Assembly (NCBI GenBank): GCA_027061805.1
Contig: JAMOWA010000020.1
Span: 1-56,246 of the forward strand
Source: Thermoanaerobaculia bacterium
GTDB lineage: Bacteria > Acidobacteriota > Thermoanaerobaculia > Thermoanaerobaculales > Sulfomarinibacteraceae
Length of the DNA: 56,246 bases
Direction: 5' to 3'
The notes under the pieces are model-generated. The model saw only the letters and a program-made list of their open reading frames with translations, was not told where the DNA came from and ran no database searches. The position numbers were made by a program, and so were the translations under genes. Shown here piece by piece: positions 28,237 through 36,920 of the stretch (positions within the stretch are counted from its first letter, which is position 1; each line of letters starts with the position of its first letter).

Positions 28237-28283
28237 TTCACCTCTTCACGTCTTCACCTCCTCACCGGGTGGACGGGTGGGGG
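28237..28283 (+). repeat. Composite repeat: 3 x TTCACSTC plus G-rich core
   Basis: Three octamers (TTCACCTC, TTCACGTC, TTCACCTC) are followed by CTCACCGGGTGGACGGGTGG. The core includes the last codons and stop of the four-helix-bundle gene, which reads the opposite way. Confidence 0.75.
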
Positions 28284-28618
28284 TTCAGATGCCTCCACGC
28301 GATGGCGCGGACCTGGTCGAGGAGGTCGAGGGCCGTGGTGGCCTCCCGGGCATCGATGGCGCCAGCCCCGGCGAGGAGGCGAAGCTGGACGTCGGCCTCC
28401 CGGGCCGAGCCATACGCGATGCGCCAGTGGTTGGCTCCGGCCCGCCCGGGTCGTCCCAGCCCCTCGGCCAGGTTCGAGGGAACCGAAGAGGCCGAGCGGA
28501 CGAGCTGGTCCGCCACGGGCCGCAACGTCGGGGGGACCCGCTGGGCCAGCTTCAGGGCGATGGATGCGGCCTCCAGGGCCAGGTCGAGGACGACGGTGTG
28601 GGAGCGCGAGCGGTTCAT
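28262..28618 (-). CDS. Four-helix-bundle protein (23S rRNA intervening-sequence/S23 family)
   Basis: The 118-residue product matches the small four-helix-bundle family first found in 23S rRNA intervening sequences and related to the Avd accessory protein of diversity-generating retroelements; most members have no known function. The defining stretch is visible: PPTLRPVADQLVRSASSVPS, then NLAEGLGRPGR, ending with a long helix LDLLDQVRAIAWRHLN. The ATG at 28618 and its GGAGGTGACC ribosome binding site lie inside the outer arm of a 155-bp nested palindrome, whose other arm carries the same site and ATG pointing the other way. The 3' end overlaps a composite repeat core. No reverse transcriptase or rRNA gene is nearby. 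Confidence 0.82.
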   Translation of the reverse strand: MNRSRSHTVVLDLALEAASIALKLAQRVPPTLRPVADQLVRSASSVPSNLAEGLGRPGRAGANHWRIAYGSAREADVQLRLLAGAGAIDAREATTALDLLDQVRAIAWRHLNPHPSTR

Positions 28619-28770
28619 GGTCACCTCCGGGTCGTTCATACCCCTCCCACAGCCTCCGGGCGTCCCGGAGTCAAGGGTCGCGGCGTCTGCGCCGCGACCG
28701 CAGGCGTGCCCTTGACGCCGGGGCGCCCGGAGGCTACCCACCCACACAGAACGACCCGGAGGTGACCATG
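28616..28770. repeat. 155-bp nested palindrome at the start of the four-helix-bundle gene
   Basis: Three nested arm pairs: a perfect 22-bp outer pair (28616-28637 with 28749-28770), a 27-bp middle pair with two mismatches (28651-28677 with 28709-28735), and a perfect 9-bp central hairpin with loop TCTG (28677-28685 with 28690-28698). Each outer arm encodes GGAGGTGACCATG, giving two outward-facing translation starts. Only the left one opens a real gene; the right one ends after 15 codons. Confidence 0.9.
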
Positions 28771-28790
28771 GCCACGCGCTTCCGGCTTCG

Positions 28791-28905
28791 TCCCCGACCC
28801 TGTCCCCGACAGTGACCTTGCCCCTGACCGTGTTCGTGATCCTGGCCCTGCCCGTGACCCTGACCATGTCCGTGTCCATGTTCTTGTTCGTGTTCCTGGC
28901 CATGG
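28791..28905. repeat. Degenerate hexamer minisatellite
   Basis: Units GACCCT, GTCCGT, GTCCAT and GTTCGT over about 115 bp, directly right of the nested palindrome. Confidence 0.75.
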
Positions 28906-29030
28906 AAGGTGTGACTGGTACCGTGTTCGTCTCCACAACCAGATCACCTCTCGCAGTGGAATGTGGGAGAGGGGAAGGAGAGCAGGTTTGCGAAACAGCA
29001 GTTAGAGGTAATTGAAACCCTCTCAATTTC

Positions 29031-29393
29031 TCAAAGGCACCCCTCGCACCCATTTTTGAACGCCTTTTTATGGATGGCACCCGTTTTGGCGCCCTTTTGA
29101 ATAATCTCGTCTATTCGTTCCGTCAGCCAATCAGCAATCTCGCGTTCTATAAAGTCGGTCCCAATGGTCTTGTCAAGCGGGAACTCCAAGATGTCAAAGA
29201 GATCATTAAGCCGGTTGCCGGTGTCGTCACATCTCCAGAAATAGAGTCGTGCTTCCCTTGAGGGGCCTGTCGTATCAATTTCCCATTCCAATACCAGACC
29301 GCTCTTTCTGAGCCTTTCACCAGATCCATTCGAAATCTGGTGAAGGAGCGAGGCGATCTGTTGCGAAAAGGTATCCTTCACCGCTCTACACAC
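29031..29393 (-). CDS. Orphan hypothetical protein in a lower-GC patch
   Basis: A 120-residue protein of unknown function. It is acidic in the middle (EWEIDTTGPSREARLYFWRC, then LNDLFDILEFPLDKTIG) and ends with a Lys/Cys-rich tail (KAFKNGCEGC). The pattern suggests a small alpha/beta domain. The likely start is a GTG at 29393, but a later start is possible. About 29000-29420 has clearly lower GC and different codon use from everything around it, pointing to recent transfer. No partner gene, integrase or terminal repeat is visible, although the nested palindrome and hexamer arrays flank the patch. Confidence 0.6.
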   Translation of the reverse strand: MCRAVKDTFSQQIASLLHQISNGSGERLRKSGLVLEWEIDTTGPSREARLYFWRCDDTGNRLNDLFDILEFPLDKTIGTDFIEREIADWLTERIDEIIQKGAKTGAIHKKAFKNGCEGCL

Positions 29394-29512
29394 CGTTTCT
29401 CACGTGGTATCCGTTGATGGTCCACCCATTCATCCGGAAACGTCCTGCGGGTACCATATGTCCGGGCTCCATGGGCGCAGTATACCCTCGGGCGGTTCCT
29501 ACGGGGGCGTTC

Positions 29513-29573
29513 CGACCCCGACCCCGACCCTGACCCTGCCCGTGCCCGTGCCCGTGTCCGTGGCAGTGTGGCG
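29513..29573. repeat. Degenerate hexamer minisatellite upstream of dnaE
   Basis: Units GACCCC, GACCCT, GCCCGT and GTCCGT over about 60 bp. Confidence 0.75.
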
Positions 29574-29621
29574 CGCTGGGTTCCGCCCCTCCGCGCGCCG
29601 GCTTCTGCGAGCTTCGCCCCT

Positions 29622-29679
29622 GCTCCCCTGCTCCCCTGCTCCCCTGCCCCCCTGCTCACCGGGCGGGTGGGCGGGGGGG
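29622..29679 (+). repeat. Composite repeat: 4 x GCTCCCCT plus G-quadruplex core
   Basis: Three exact and one variant GCTCCCCT octamers lead into ACCGGGCGGGTGGGCGGGG. GGGCGGGTGGGCGGGGGGG (29661-29679) is a textbook four-run G-quadruplex motif with single-base loops. It lies 40 bp upstream of the dnaE start codon. Confidence 0.85.
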
Positions 29680-29706
29680 AGCCGTCCCCCGTCGCGGCCG
29701 ATCCAG

Positions 29707-29712
29707 TATGAT
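29707..29712 (+). promoter_or_regulatory. dnaE -10 box, predicted leaderless promoter
   Basis: TATGAT ends six bases before the dnaE ATG. No ribosome binding site is visible, so the mRNA probably begins at the start codon. Confidence 0.5.
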
Positions 29713-29718
29713 GTGCCC

Positions 29719-32700
29719 ATGACGCGAGCCAGGGACGTGCCGCCCTTCGTCCACCTCCACCTCCACTCCCACTACTCGCTGCTGGACTCCACCATCCGGA
29801 TTCCGGAGCTGGTGCAGCAGGTGGCGGCGGCAGGGATGCCCGCGGTGGCCATCACGGACCACGGCAACCTTTTCGGCGCGTTCCAGTTCCACCGCGCGGC
29901 CCTGGACGCCGGGCTGCGGCCCGTGATCGGCTGCGAGGTCTACGTGGCGCCGGGGGACCACCGGGCCCGGGAGGGGAAGCCCACGGGCCAGAAGCGGGTG
30001 TACGACCACCTGGTGCTGCTCGCGGAGAACGACACGGGGTACCGGAACCTGGTCTGGCTGGTGAGCGAGGCCTACCTGGAGGGGTTCTACTACAAGCCAC
30101 GGATCTCCAAGGAGCTGCTGGCCGACCACTCGGAGGGGCTCATCGGGCTGTCGGCCTGCCTCTCGGGGGAGGTCTCCCGCCGCCTGCTGGGGCGGGACCA
30201 GGACGGCGCCGTGCGCGCCGCCGAGGAGTACCGGGAGATCCTGGGTTCCAGCAACTTCTTCCTGGAGATCCAGGACCACGGCACGGTGGACGAGGAGTTC
30301 GTCCGGCAGGGGATGGTGGAGGTCTCCCGGAAGACCGGCATCCCCCTGGTGGCCACCAACGACTGCCACTTCCACCGGAGGGAGGACCTCTTCGCCCACA
30401 AGATGCTCATCGGCATCGGCCAGGGCAACACGCTGGACGAGCTGGTGGGCCGCTATGCCTACAATGACCAGTTCTACGTCAGGAGCCCGCGGGAGATGTA
30501 CGAGCTCTTCGCGGACTACCCGGGTGCCTGCGAGCGGACCGCAGGGATTGCGGAGCGCTGCCACGTGCTCTTCGACACCTCCACGGCCCATCTGCCGTCC
30601 TACCCCGTACCCGAGGGGTCCACGCCCGCGTCCTACCTGGGGGAGGTGGCGCGGGAGGGCCTGGAGTGGCGGCTGGCGCGCAGGGCCTCCCGGCAGGCGA
30701 GGGCCGACGAGTACCGGAAGCGCCTGGCCCACGAGCTCGAGATCATCGACCGGATGGGTTTTCCCGGGTACTTCCTGGTGGTCTGGGACTTCATCCGCTA
30801 CGCCCGGGAGCACGAGATCCCCGTGGGTCCGGGACGCGGCTCGGCCGCCGGCTCCGTGGTGTCCTGGGCGCTGCGCGTCACCGACATCGACCCGCTGGAG
30901 CACGACCTCCTGTTCGAGCGCTTCCTGAACCCCGACCGGATCTCCATGCCCGACATCGACATCGACTTCTGCCAGCGCCGCCGGAACGAGATGATCGAGT
31001 ACGTGCGCCAGCGGTACGGCGCCGACTCGGTGGCCCAGATCGCCACCTTCAACATCCTGAAGGCCAAGTCGGCCGTGCGGGACGTGGGCCGGGTGATGGG
31101 CATGCCCTTCGGCGACGTGGACCGGATCGCCAAGCTCATCCCGGACGAGCTCAACATCACCATCGAGCAGGCGCTGAAGGACTCCCCGGACCTGCGCCGC
31201 CTGGTGGAAGGCGATGACGACGTGCGGCAGCTGGTGGAGACGGCGGCCAAGCTGGAGGGGCTGGCCCGCCACAGCGGCGTCCACGCCGCCGGGGTCGTGA
31301 TCGCTCCCGAGCCCCTCCGGAATCTGGTGCCCATCTTCACCACCCGCGACGGCGAGGTGGCCACCCAGTTCGACAAGGACGACGTGGAGACCCTGGGCCT
31401 GCTCAAGATGGACTTCCTGGGCCTCCGGACGCTGACGGTGATCTCCGACGCGCTGGAGAACATCGCGCGGACCGAGGGGACGGCCCCCGAGCTCGACGAG
31501 ATCCCCTTCGACGATCCCGCGGTCTACGAGCTGTTCTCGGCGGGCGACACCGACGGGATCTTCCAGTTCGAGTCCTCGGGCATGAAGGATGTGCTCCGCA
31601 AGGTCCAGCCGCGGGTCTTCGCCGACCTGGCCGCCTTGAACGCCCTCTACCGCCCGGGCCCCATGCAGTTCATCGACGACTACGCCGCGCGCAAGCACGG
31701 CAGCAAGTCCATCACCTACATCTTCCCCGAGCTCGAGGAGATCCTGGCCGAGACCTACGGGATCATCGTCTTCCAGGAGCAGGTGATGCGGATCGCCGTG
31801 AAGATCGCCGGCTTCTCCATGGCCAAGGCGGACACGCTGCGGAAGGCCATGGGCAAGAAGAAGAAGGAGATCATCGACCGCGAGGGCGAGAACTTCGTGG
31901 CCGGGGCCGTGGCCAACGGTTTCCCCGAGGACAAGGTCCGGAAACTCTGGGAGCAGATCGTCCCCTTCGCCCAGTACGGGTTCAACAAGTCCCACTCGGT
32001 GGCCTACGCCCACGTGGCCTACATCACGGCCTGGCTCAAGGCCCACTACCCGGCCCACTTCATGGCGGCCATGCTCACCTCGGAGGCCTCCAACTCCGAC
32101 AAGCTCCGGATGTACCTGGGGCGGTGCCGCCAGATGGGGCTCGAGATCCTCCCTCCCGACATCAACGCCTCGGAGGAGGCCTTCACGGTGGAGGGGGAGG
32201 GGATCCGCTTCGGACTCATCGCGGTCAAGGGGGTGGGGGAGAACGCCGTCCAGGCCATCATGGAGGCCCGCCGGAAGGAGGGGAGCTTCACTTCGGTGGC
32301 GCACTTCCTCCGGTCGTTGCCGGCCCGGGCGGTGAACCACAAGGTGGTGGAGTGCCTGGCCAAGGCGGGGTGCTTCGACGCGTTCGGGATCACCCGCAAG
32401 GGGCTGGTGGAGAACCTGGAGCACCTGCTGGAGCTGACCAACCGCGAGCGGGAGGACGCCCAGACGGGCCAGGGGTTCCTCTTCGACACGCTGCCCTCGG
32501 AGAAGCTGGAGGCGGACCTCGCGGGCGTGGAGGCGGCGGACGATGCGGTGCGTCTGGCGTGGGAGCGCGAGGTGCTCGAGTTCTACCTCTCGGGCCACCC
32601 GCTGGACCGCTACGCCAGGGCGCTGGAGCGGTTCGCGGACGGGACCGTGGCCGAGCTGCCCCTGCGCCTCGAGGAGGGCGGCGAGACGGCCACCGTGGGC

Positions 32701-33282
32701 GGCCTCATCAACGACCTCAAGAGGATCGTGATCCGGAAGGAGGGGAAGAACCAGGGGCGGACCATGGCCACCTTCCACCTGGAGGACGCCACGGGAAGCG
32801 TGCGGGTGGTGGTCTTCCCCGATGCCTTCGACCTGGTGGGGCCGAGGCTCGACAACGGCGCACCGGTGCTGGTGACGGCCTCGCTCCGGGGGGAGGGCGA
32901 GCACGTGGAGCTCATGGCCGAGGAGGTGGTTCCCCTGGACGGCATCGAGTCGCGCCGGGCTGCGGCCTTCAAGGTCGTGCTCGACCTGGACGCCGTGGAC
33001 GAGGCGCGCCTGGAGGAGCTCCGGGAGCTCCTGCTGGCCCACCCGGGCGAGCTCCCCGTGAGGTTCGAGCTGGTCCGCAGGGGGGCCTTCCGGGCCCGGC
33101 TGGTGCCGCCGCCGGCGCTCCGGGTGGAGCCCTCCGGCGAGCTCAAGACGGCCCTGGACGAGCTCCTGGGGCGGGGACGGTACGAGTTCGAGTTCGAGGC
33201 CCGGCCGGCCAACGGGAGGAGGCCCGCGGTGGCCCCGGTCCCGCCCCTGGCGGGCGAGCCCGACGGCGCCGTGGTGAACTGA
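29719..33282 (+). CDS. dnaE: DNA polymerase III alpha subunit DnaE
   Basis: DnaE is the replicative polymerase subunit. The 1187-residue product is of normal DnaE1 length. The N-terminal PHP domain (VHLHLHSHYSLLDSTIRI and ITDHGNLFG) keeps the histidines that bind metal, so it may retain proofreading activity. The palm has GRGSAAGSVVSW and the catalytic aspartates in MPDIDIDFCQRRR; fingers and the helix-hairpin-helix region follow, and the OB domain is near residue 990 (TVGGLINDLKRIVI). I start at the ATG at 29719 because the PHP domain begins directly after it; longer readings run through simple repeats. The gene stands alone downstream of a G-quadruplex motif. Confidence 0.96.
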   Translation: MTRARDVPPFVHLHLHSHYSLLDSTIRIPELVQQVAAAGMPAVAITDHGNLFGAFQFHRAALDAGLRPVIGCEVYVAPGDHRAREGKPTGQKRVYDHLVLLAENDTGYRNLVWLVSEAYLEGFYYKPRISKELLADHSEGLIGLSACLSGEVSRRLLGRDQDGAVRAAEEYREILGSSNFFLEIQDHGTVDEEFVRQGMVEVSRKTGIPLVATNDCHFHRREDLFAHKMLIGIGQGNTLDELVGRYAYNDQFYVRSPREMYELFADYPGACERTAGIAERCHVLFDTSTAHLPSYPVPEGSTPASYLGEVAREGLEWRLARRASRQARADEYRKRLAHELEIIDRMGFPGYFLVVWDFIRYAREHEIPVGPGRGSAAGSVVSWALRVTDIDPLEHDLLFERFLNPDRISMPDIDIDFCQRRRNEMIEYVRQRYGADSVAQIATFNILKAKSAVRDVGRVMGMPFGDVDRIAKLIPDELNITIEQALKDSPDLRRLVEGDDDVRQLVETAAKLEGLARHSGVHAAGVVIAPEPLRNLVPIFTTRDGEVATQFDKDDVETLGLLKMDFLGLRTLTVISDALENIARTEGTAPELDEIPFDDPAVYELFSAGDTDGIFQFESSGMKDVLRKVQPRVFADLAALNALYRPGPMQFIDDYAARKHGSKSITYIFPELEEILAETYGIIVFQEQVMRIAVKIAGFSMAKADTLRKAMGKKKKEIIDREGENFVAGAVANGFPEDKVRKLWEQIVPFAQYGFNKSHSVAYAHVAYITAWLKAHYPAHFMAAMLTSEASNSDKLRMYLGRCRQMGLEILPPDINASEEAFTVEGEGIRFGLIAVKGVGENAVQAIMEARRKEGSFTSVAHFLRSLPARAVNHKVVECLAKAGCFDAFGITRKGLVENLEHLLELTNREREDAQTGQGFLFDTLPSEKLEADLAGVEAADDAVRLAWEREVLEFYLSGHPLDRYARALERFADGTVAELPLRLEEGGETATVGGLINDLKRIVIRKEGKNQGRTMATFHLEDATGSVRVVVFPDAFDLVGPRLDNGAPVLVTASLRGEGEHVELMAEEVVPLDGIESRRAAAFKVVLDLDAVDEARLEELRELLLAHPGELPVRFELVRRGAFRARLVPPPALRVEPSGELKTALDELLGRGRYEFEFEARPANGRRPAVAPVPPLAGEPDGAVVN

Positions 33283-33587
33283 GCGTTCTCCACTGCGCTC
33301 GGCTTGCGGAGGGGCCACGCTCGTCGCCTTCCCATCGGGGACCCGGGCCAGGTTGGCTGCCACCTGGTTCCTCCGCGCCCTGCGTGCGGCGCCTCCGTGC
33401 GGCGCCTCCGTCCGGACCCTCACGGTGGTGGCGGGGAACCTGCAGCGGGCGGCCGACGGCCGCGGGAGGTGGCGGCGGGGGACCGGAACCGGTTTCTTCC
33501 CCTCGCCCCTGTTCCTTCCGGGTGGGCGGAGGGGCACCCTCGCATGACAGGGCGACCCGGAGGAGGCCGCCGATCACCGCCTTTCGG
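33283..33587. other. Gene-free interval between convergent dnaE and the tricorn-like gene
   Basis: No gene is visible. It contains two adjacent copies of a 13-base unit TGCGGCGCCTCCG (about 33384-33410) and no obvious terminator. Confidence 0.6.
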
Positions 33588-36500
33588 CTACGGCCTGGGG
33601 CTCACGCTCTTCACCGGGTCGGGCGGCTGCGGCACGATCCGCACGGGGTGCGCCTCCAGGAGCTTCAGCGCCTCGGCCACGGCCCTCTCGAGCTGGGGAT
33701 CGTGCCCCGCGGCCACGGCGGCGGGCTCCTGCTCCACCTCGATGTCCGGCGCCACGCCCTCGTTCTCCACGGCCCACCGGCCCTGGAGGTCGTAGAAGCC
33801 GCCCCGCGGCGCCGTGATGAACCCGCCGTCCACCAGCGGTGGGACGTCCCAGATCCCCACCAGGCCGCCCCAGGTGCGGGTGCCGATCAGTGGGCCGATC
33901 TTCCGGAACCGGAACATGTAGGGCAGCAGGTCGCCACCGGATCCCGCGGCGTCGTTGATCACCATGACCTTGGGACCCCAGATCCCCGCGTTGGGCAGGG
34001 TGAAGGGCTGCCTGTCGCCCACGGGGTTCGAGAAGAAGCCCATGAGCGGTCGGGCCATGAGGTCGATCATGTAGTCGGCCGCCGAGCCCCCGCCGTTGAA
34101 GCGCTCGTCGATCACGGCGCCCTTCCTGTCCTGCTGGGAGAAGTAGTAGCGGTTGAAGTTCACGTAGCCCCCGCGGCCGGTGTTGGGGAGCCAGACGTAG
34201 GCGAGCCTGCCGCCGGACAGGCGGTCCACCAGGCGCCGGTTGGCCTCGATCCAGGCGGCCCGGCGCAGCCGGACCTCGCCGGGTACGGGCACCACCGTCA
34301 CCTGCCGCGCGTCCCTGCCGGTGGGGTCCGCGGCCACCTCGATCACGGTCTGCCGCCTCGCGGTGCCCTCGAAGAGGGCGTGGGGGTTCATGCCGGCGGT
34401 GAGCTGCCGGCCGTTGACCGAGATCAGGTACTCGCCCTCGGCCACCTCCACGCCGGGCGCGGCCAGCGGGGCGTCCAGGTCGGGGTTCCAGCTCTCGCCG
34501 GTGTAGATCTTCGCGATCCTGAACCGGCCGCCGTCGGGGACGAGGTCGGCCCCCAGGAGCCCCACGGGCACCCTGTCCACCTCGGGCATGTCGCCACCGC
34601 GGACGAAGGAGTGCCCCACGCAGGTCTCACCCCCGAGGATGTCCAGGATGTAGTTGAGGTCGTCGCGGTGGTGGACGTGGGCCACCCAGGGGGCGTAGGT
34701 CCTCCACGCCCAGTCCATGTCGAGGCCGTGCACGTTCTCCACGTAGAAGTAGTCCCGCTGGAAGCGCCAGGCCTCCCGGAAGATCTGCCGCCACTCGGCG
34801 GGCGGGTCCACCCGCACCTTCAACCCGGAGGTCTTCAGCGCGCCCTTGCCCGGTTCGGGCTTGCCGGAGGCCGCGGCCACGGTCCACTGCCCGCCGGGCT
34901 TCCCGAAGAGGATCTTCTTCCCGTCGGCGGACACCTCGAAGGCCGTGATCCCCTCCAGGATCTTCTCGGCCTTGCGTTCCTTCAGGTCGTACCGGTGGAC
35001 CCTGAGCCCCGTTCCCTCGCGGGGCCGGTCGGCCAGGAAGAGCACGCCCTCCCGGCCCGCCACCAGGCCCTGGTAGTCCCGCTCGGGCAGGTCCACCGCC
35101 ACGATGCGCCGGGTGATCCCCTCCCAGTCGATCCGGACCTCGGGGGTCTTCTTCGAGCCGGCCTCCCCGGTCTTCCCATCCTTCCCGTTGCCGTCTCCGG
35201 TCTCGTCCTTCCCGTTCGCCTCCTTCGCCGTCTCCTCCTCCTCGTCGCTCTCGGGGAGCAGGGGCGAGGGCTCGTCCGCGCGCAGCACGGTCAGGTAGAG
35301 CGCCCGGTCCACGGGCCGCTCGTAGGAGGTCATGTCCAGCCAGCCCACGTTCAGGGCGTAGTCGGTGGAGGCCAGGAACCAGAGGTACTTCCCGCCGGCG
35401 TCCCAGACGGGATCGCGGCAGTCGGCCATCCCGTCGGTGAGCTGTCTCGTCCAGCCCTCCTCGAGGGAATGGACGAAGATGGCTCCGTACTGGTTGGGCA
35501 GGCGGGAAGCGAAGGCCAGGTGGCGGGAGTCCGGCGACCAGGCCGGCGCGATGATGCGCTCCGGATGGGCGAAGCGCCCGTTGCCCACGATCCGGGCCTC
35601 CCCGGTGTCCACGTCCAGCACCCAGAGGTTGCGGTCGGCGTCCCCGTAGGCGATGCGCTTCCCGTCGGGGGACCACACCGGGGTGTAGAAGAAGGTGGGC
35701 TGCGGCAGCTCCACGGTCCTCCGGTTGGCGCCGTGCTGGTCGGCGATCACCAGGTGGTACTCGCCGCCGGCGTCGGAGAACCAGGCCACCTTCGTGCCGT
35801 CTGGCGACCAGAAGGGCGTGCGGTCGGCCGAGGCCGGGTCGGCGCTGAGGTTGCGGGGGTCGCCCTTCTCCACGGGCACCGTGAGGATCTCGCCGCGCGC
35901 CTCGAAGGCCACGCGCCTGCCGTGGGGCGAGAGCGCGGGGTTGTCCAGGTCCTCGCCCACCTTCTCCCAGTGGGGGCGGGCCTGGGGGAAGTCCCCCCGG
36001 ACCTCCACGTGGAGCCGGCGGGGCGCGGAGCCGGCCTCCACGATCCAGAGCCCGGCGCCCTGCTCCACCACGAGGCGCTGGCCGTCCGAGTCGATCCCCT
36101 TGGCGTCCAGGGCGTCAAAGTGCGTCAGCTGCGTCAGCGAGCCGTCCCCCGCGTTCCAGCTCCAGACGTTGGTGATCCCATCACGGTCGGAGAGGAAGCA
36201 GACGGTGTCACCGAGCCACACCGGCTGCGTGTCCACGCTGCCGTCCCAGGGCAGCCTGGTGACCGCGAGGGTGTCCAGGTCGATGACGCGGATGGGGTTG
36301 GCCTGGCCTCCCCTGTAGCCGCGCCACTCGGGGTCCCAGCGCCGGATCATCTCGTAGGCCAGGCGCTCCCCGTCGGGTGAAAGGTCCCCCTCCCACACCC
36401 GGGGCAGCGGCATGGCCTCCGGTGGACCGCCCTCGAGGGAGACGGTCCAGAAGCGGGGGTAGGGGATGGGCGCCGTGTCGCGCCCCGAGGCGAAGATCAC

Positions 36501-36860
36501 GCGCGTCCCGTCCGGGGTCCAGCCGCGCACGGTGTCCCGACCGGGGTGCCAGGTGAGCCTGACGGGCTCGCCGCCCTCCACCGGGACCACGAACACGTCC
36601 ACGTTGCCGTCGTACTCCCCGGAGAAGGCCACCATGGTGCCGTCGGGGGAGAGGTGGGGCGAGCGTTCCTCGCCGATGGAGGTGGTCAGCCGGCGTGCCG
36701 TGCCGCCGTCGAGGCCCACCACCCACAGGTCGCCCCCGTGGGCGAAGACCACGTGGCCGCCCCCGATGGTGGGCTCACGCAGGATGAGGGTCTCTCCCGC
36801 CTGGCTCCAGGCGGCGGTCAGGCACAGCAGGGTGGCGATGACGAGACGGCGAACGGTCAT
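33588..36860 (-). CDS. Exported tricorn-like protease (beta-propellers, PDZ, S41 core)
   Basis: Tricorn proteases degrade peptides released by other proteases. The 1090-residue product has an N-terminal signal peptide (RRLVIATLLCLTAAWSQAG), so this version is probably periplasmic, unlike the cytoplasmic archaeal enzyme. Two propellers follow, seen as repeated blades such as SPHLSPDGTMVAFSG and PFWSPDGTKVAWFSD. A low-complexity Glu/Lys/Gly insert is near residue 545. Then come a helical domain, a PDZ domain and the S41-type catalytic core. The His of VGHSFVRGGD, the Ser of NDAAGSGGDLLPY and the Glu of NEGVAPD occupy catalytic positions of the family. Length matches tricorn. It is a single-gene unit between dnaE and an exporter operon. 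Confidence 0.88.
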   Translation of the reverse strand: MTVRRLVIATLLCLTAAWSQAGETLILREPTIGGGHVVFAHGGDLWVVGLDGGTARRLTTSIGEERSPHLSPDGTMVAFSGEYDGNVDVFVVPVEGGEPVRLTWHPGRDTVRGWTPDGTRVIFASGRDTAPIPYPRFWTVSLEGGPPEAMPLPRVWEGDLSPDGERLAYEMIRRWDPEWRGYRGGQANPIRVIDLDTLAVTRLPWDGSVDTQPVWLGDTVCFLSDRDGITNVWSWNAGDGSLTQLTHFDALDAKGIDSDGQRLVVEQGAGLWIVEAGSAPRRLHVEVRGDFPQARPHWEKVGEDLDNPALSPHGRRVAFEARGEILTVPVEKGDPRNLSADPASADRTPFWSPDGTKVAWFSDAGGEYHLVIADQHGANRRTVELPQPTFFYTPVWSPDGKRIAYGDADRNLWVLDVDTGEARIVGNGRFAHPERIIAPAWSPDSRHLAFASRLPNQYGAIFVHSLEEGWTRQLTDGMADCRDPVWDAGGKYLWFLASTDYALNVGWLDMTSYERPVDRALYLTVLRADEPSPLLPESDEEEETAKEANGKDETGDGNGKDGKTGEAGSKKTPEVRIDWEGITRRIVAVDLPERDYQGLVAGREGVLFLADRPREGTGLRVHRYDLKERKAEKILEGITAFEVSADGKKILFGKPGGQWTVAAASGKPEPGKGALKTSGLKVRVDPPAEWRQIFREAWRFQRDYFYVENVHGLDMDWAWRTYAPWVAHVHHRDDLNYILDILGGETCVGHSFVRGGDMPEVDRVPVGLLGADLVPDGGRFRIAKIYTGESWNPDLDAPLAAPGVEVAEGEYLISVNGRQLTAGMNPHALFEGTARRQTVIEVAADPTGRDARQVTVVPVPGEVRLRRAAWIEANRRLVDRLSGGRLAYVWLPNTGRGGYVNFNRYYFSQQDRKGAVIDERFNGGGSAADYMIDLMARPLMGFFSNPVGDRQPFTLPNAGIWGPKVMVINDAAGSGGDLLPYMFRFRKIGPLIGTRTWGGLVGIWDVPPLVDGGFITAPRGGFYDLQGRWAVENEGVAPDIEVEQEPAAVAAGHDPQLERAVAEALKLLEAHPVRIVPQPPDPVKSVSPRP

Positions 36861-36920
36861 GGATGGCCTCCTTCTTCCAGACGGTGGCGGGGCCGCGGGG
36901 CCGCTGCACCACCGGAGTGT

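Larger units (their letters stand above)
27556..28261. other. Gene-free interval with repeats
   Basis: No convincing gene is present in this 700-bp stretch. It contains an imperfect hairpin right after the flavoprotein gene (GGGAAGGAC and GTCCTTCCC arms, about 27564-27594) that could end transcription but lacks a T tract, the composite repeat at 27759-27807, the hexamer array at 27847-27957, and a purine/pyrimidine-skewed CCCCTGCACC-like repeat near 28190-28230. Confidence 0.7.

Noticed and set aside
28262-28770. A diversity-generating retroelement around the four-helix-bundle (Avd-like) gene
   Set aside because: No reverse transcriptase, template repeat or variable repeat is visible nearby.
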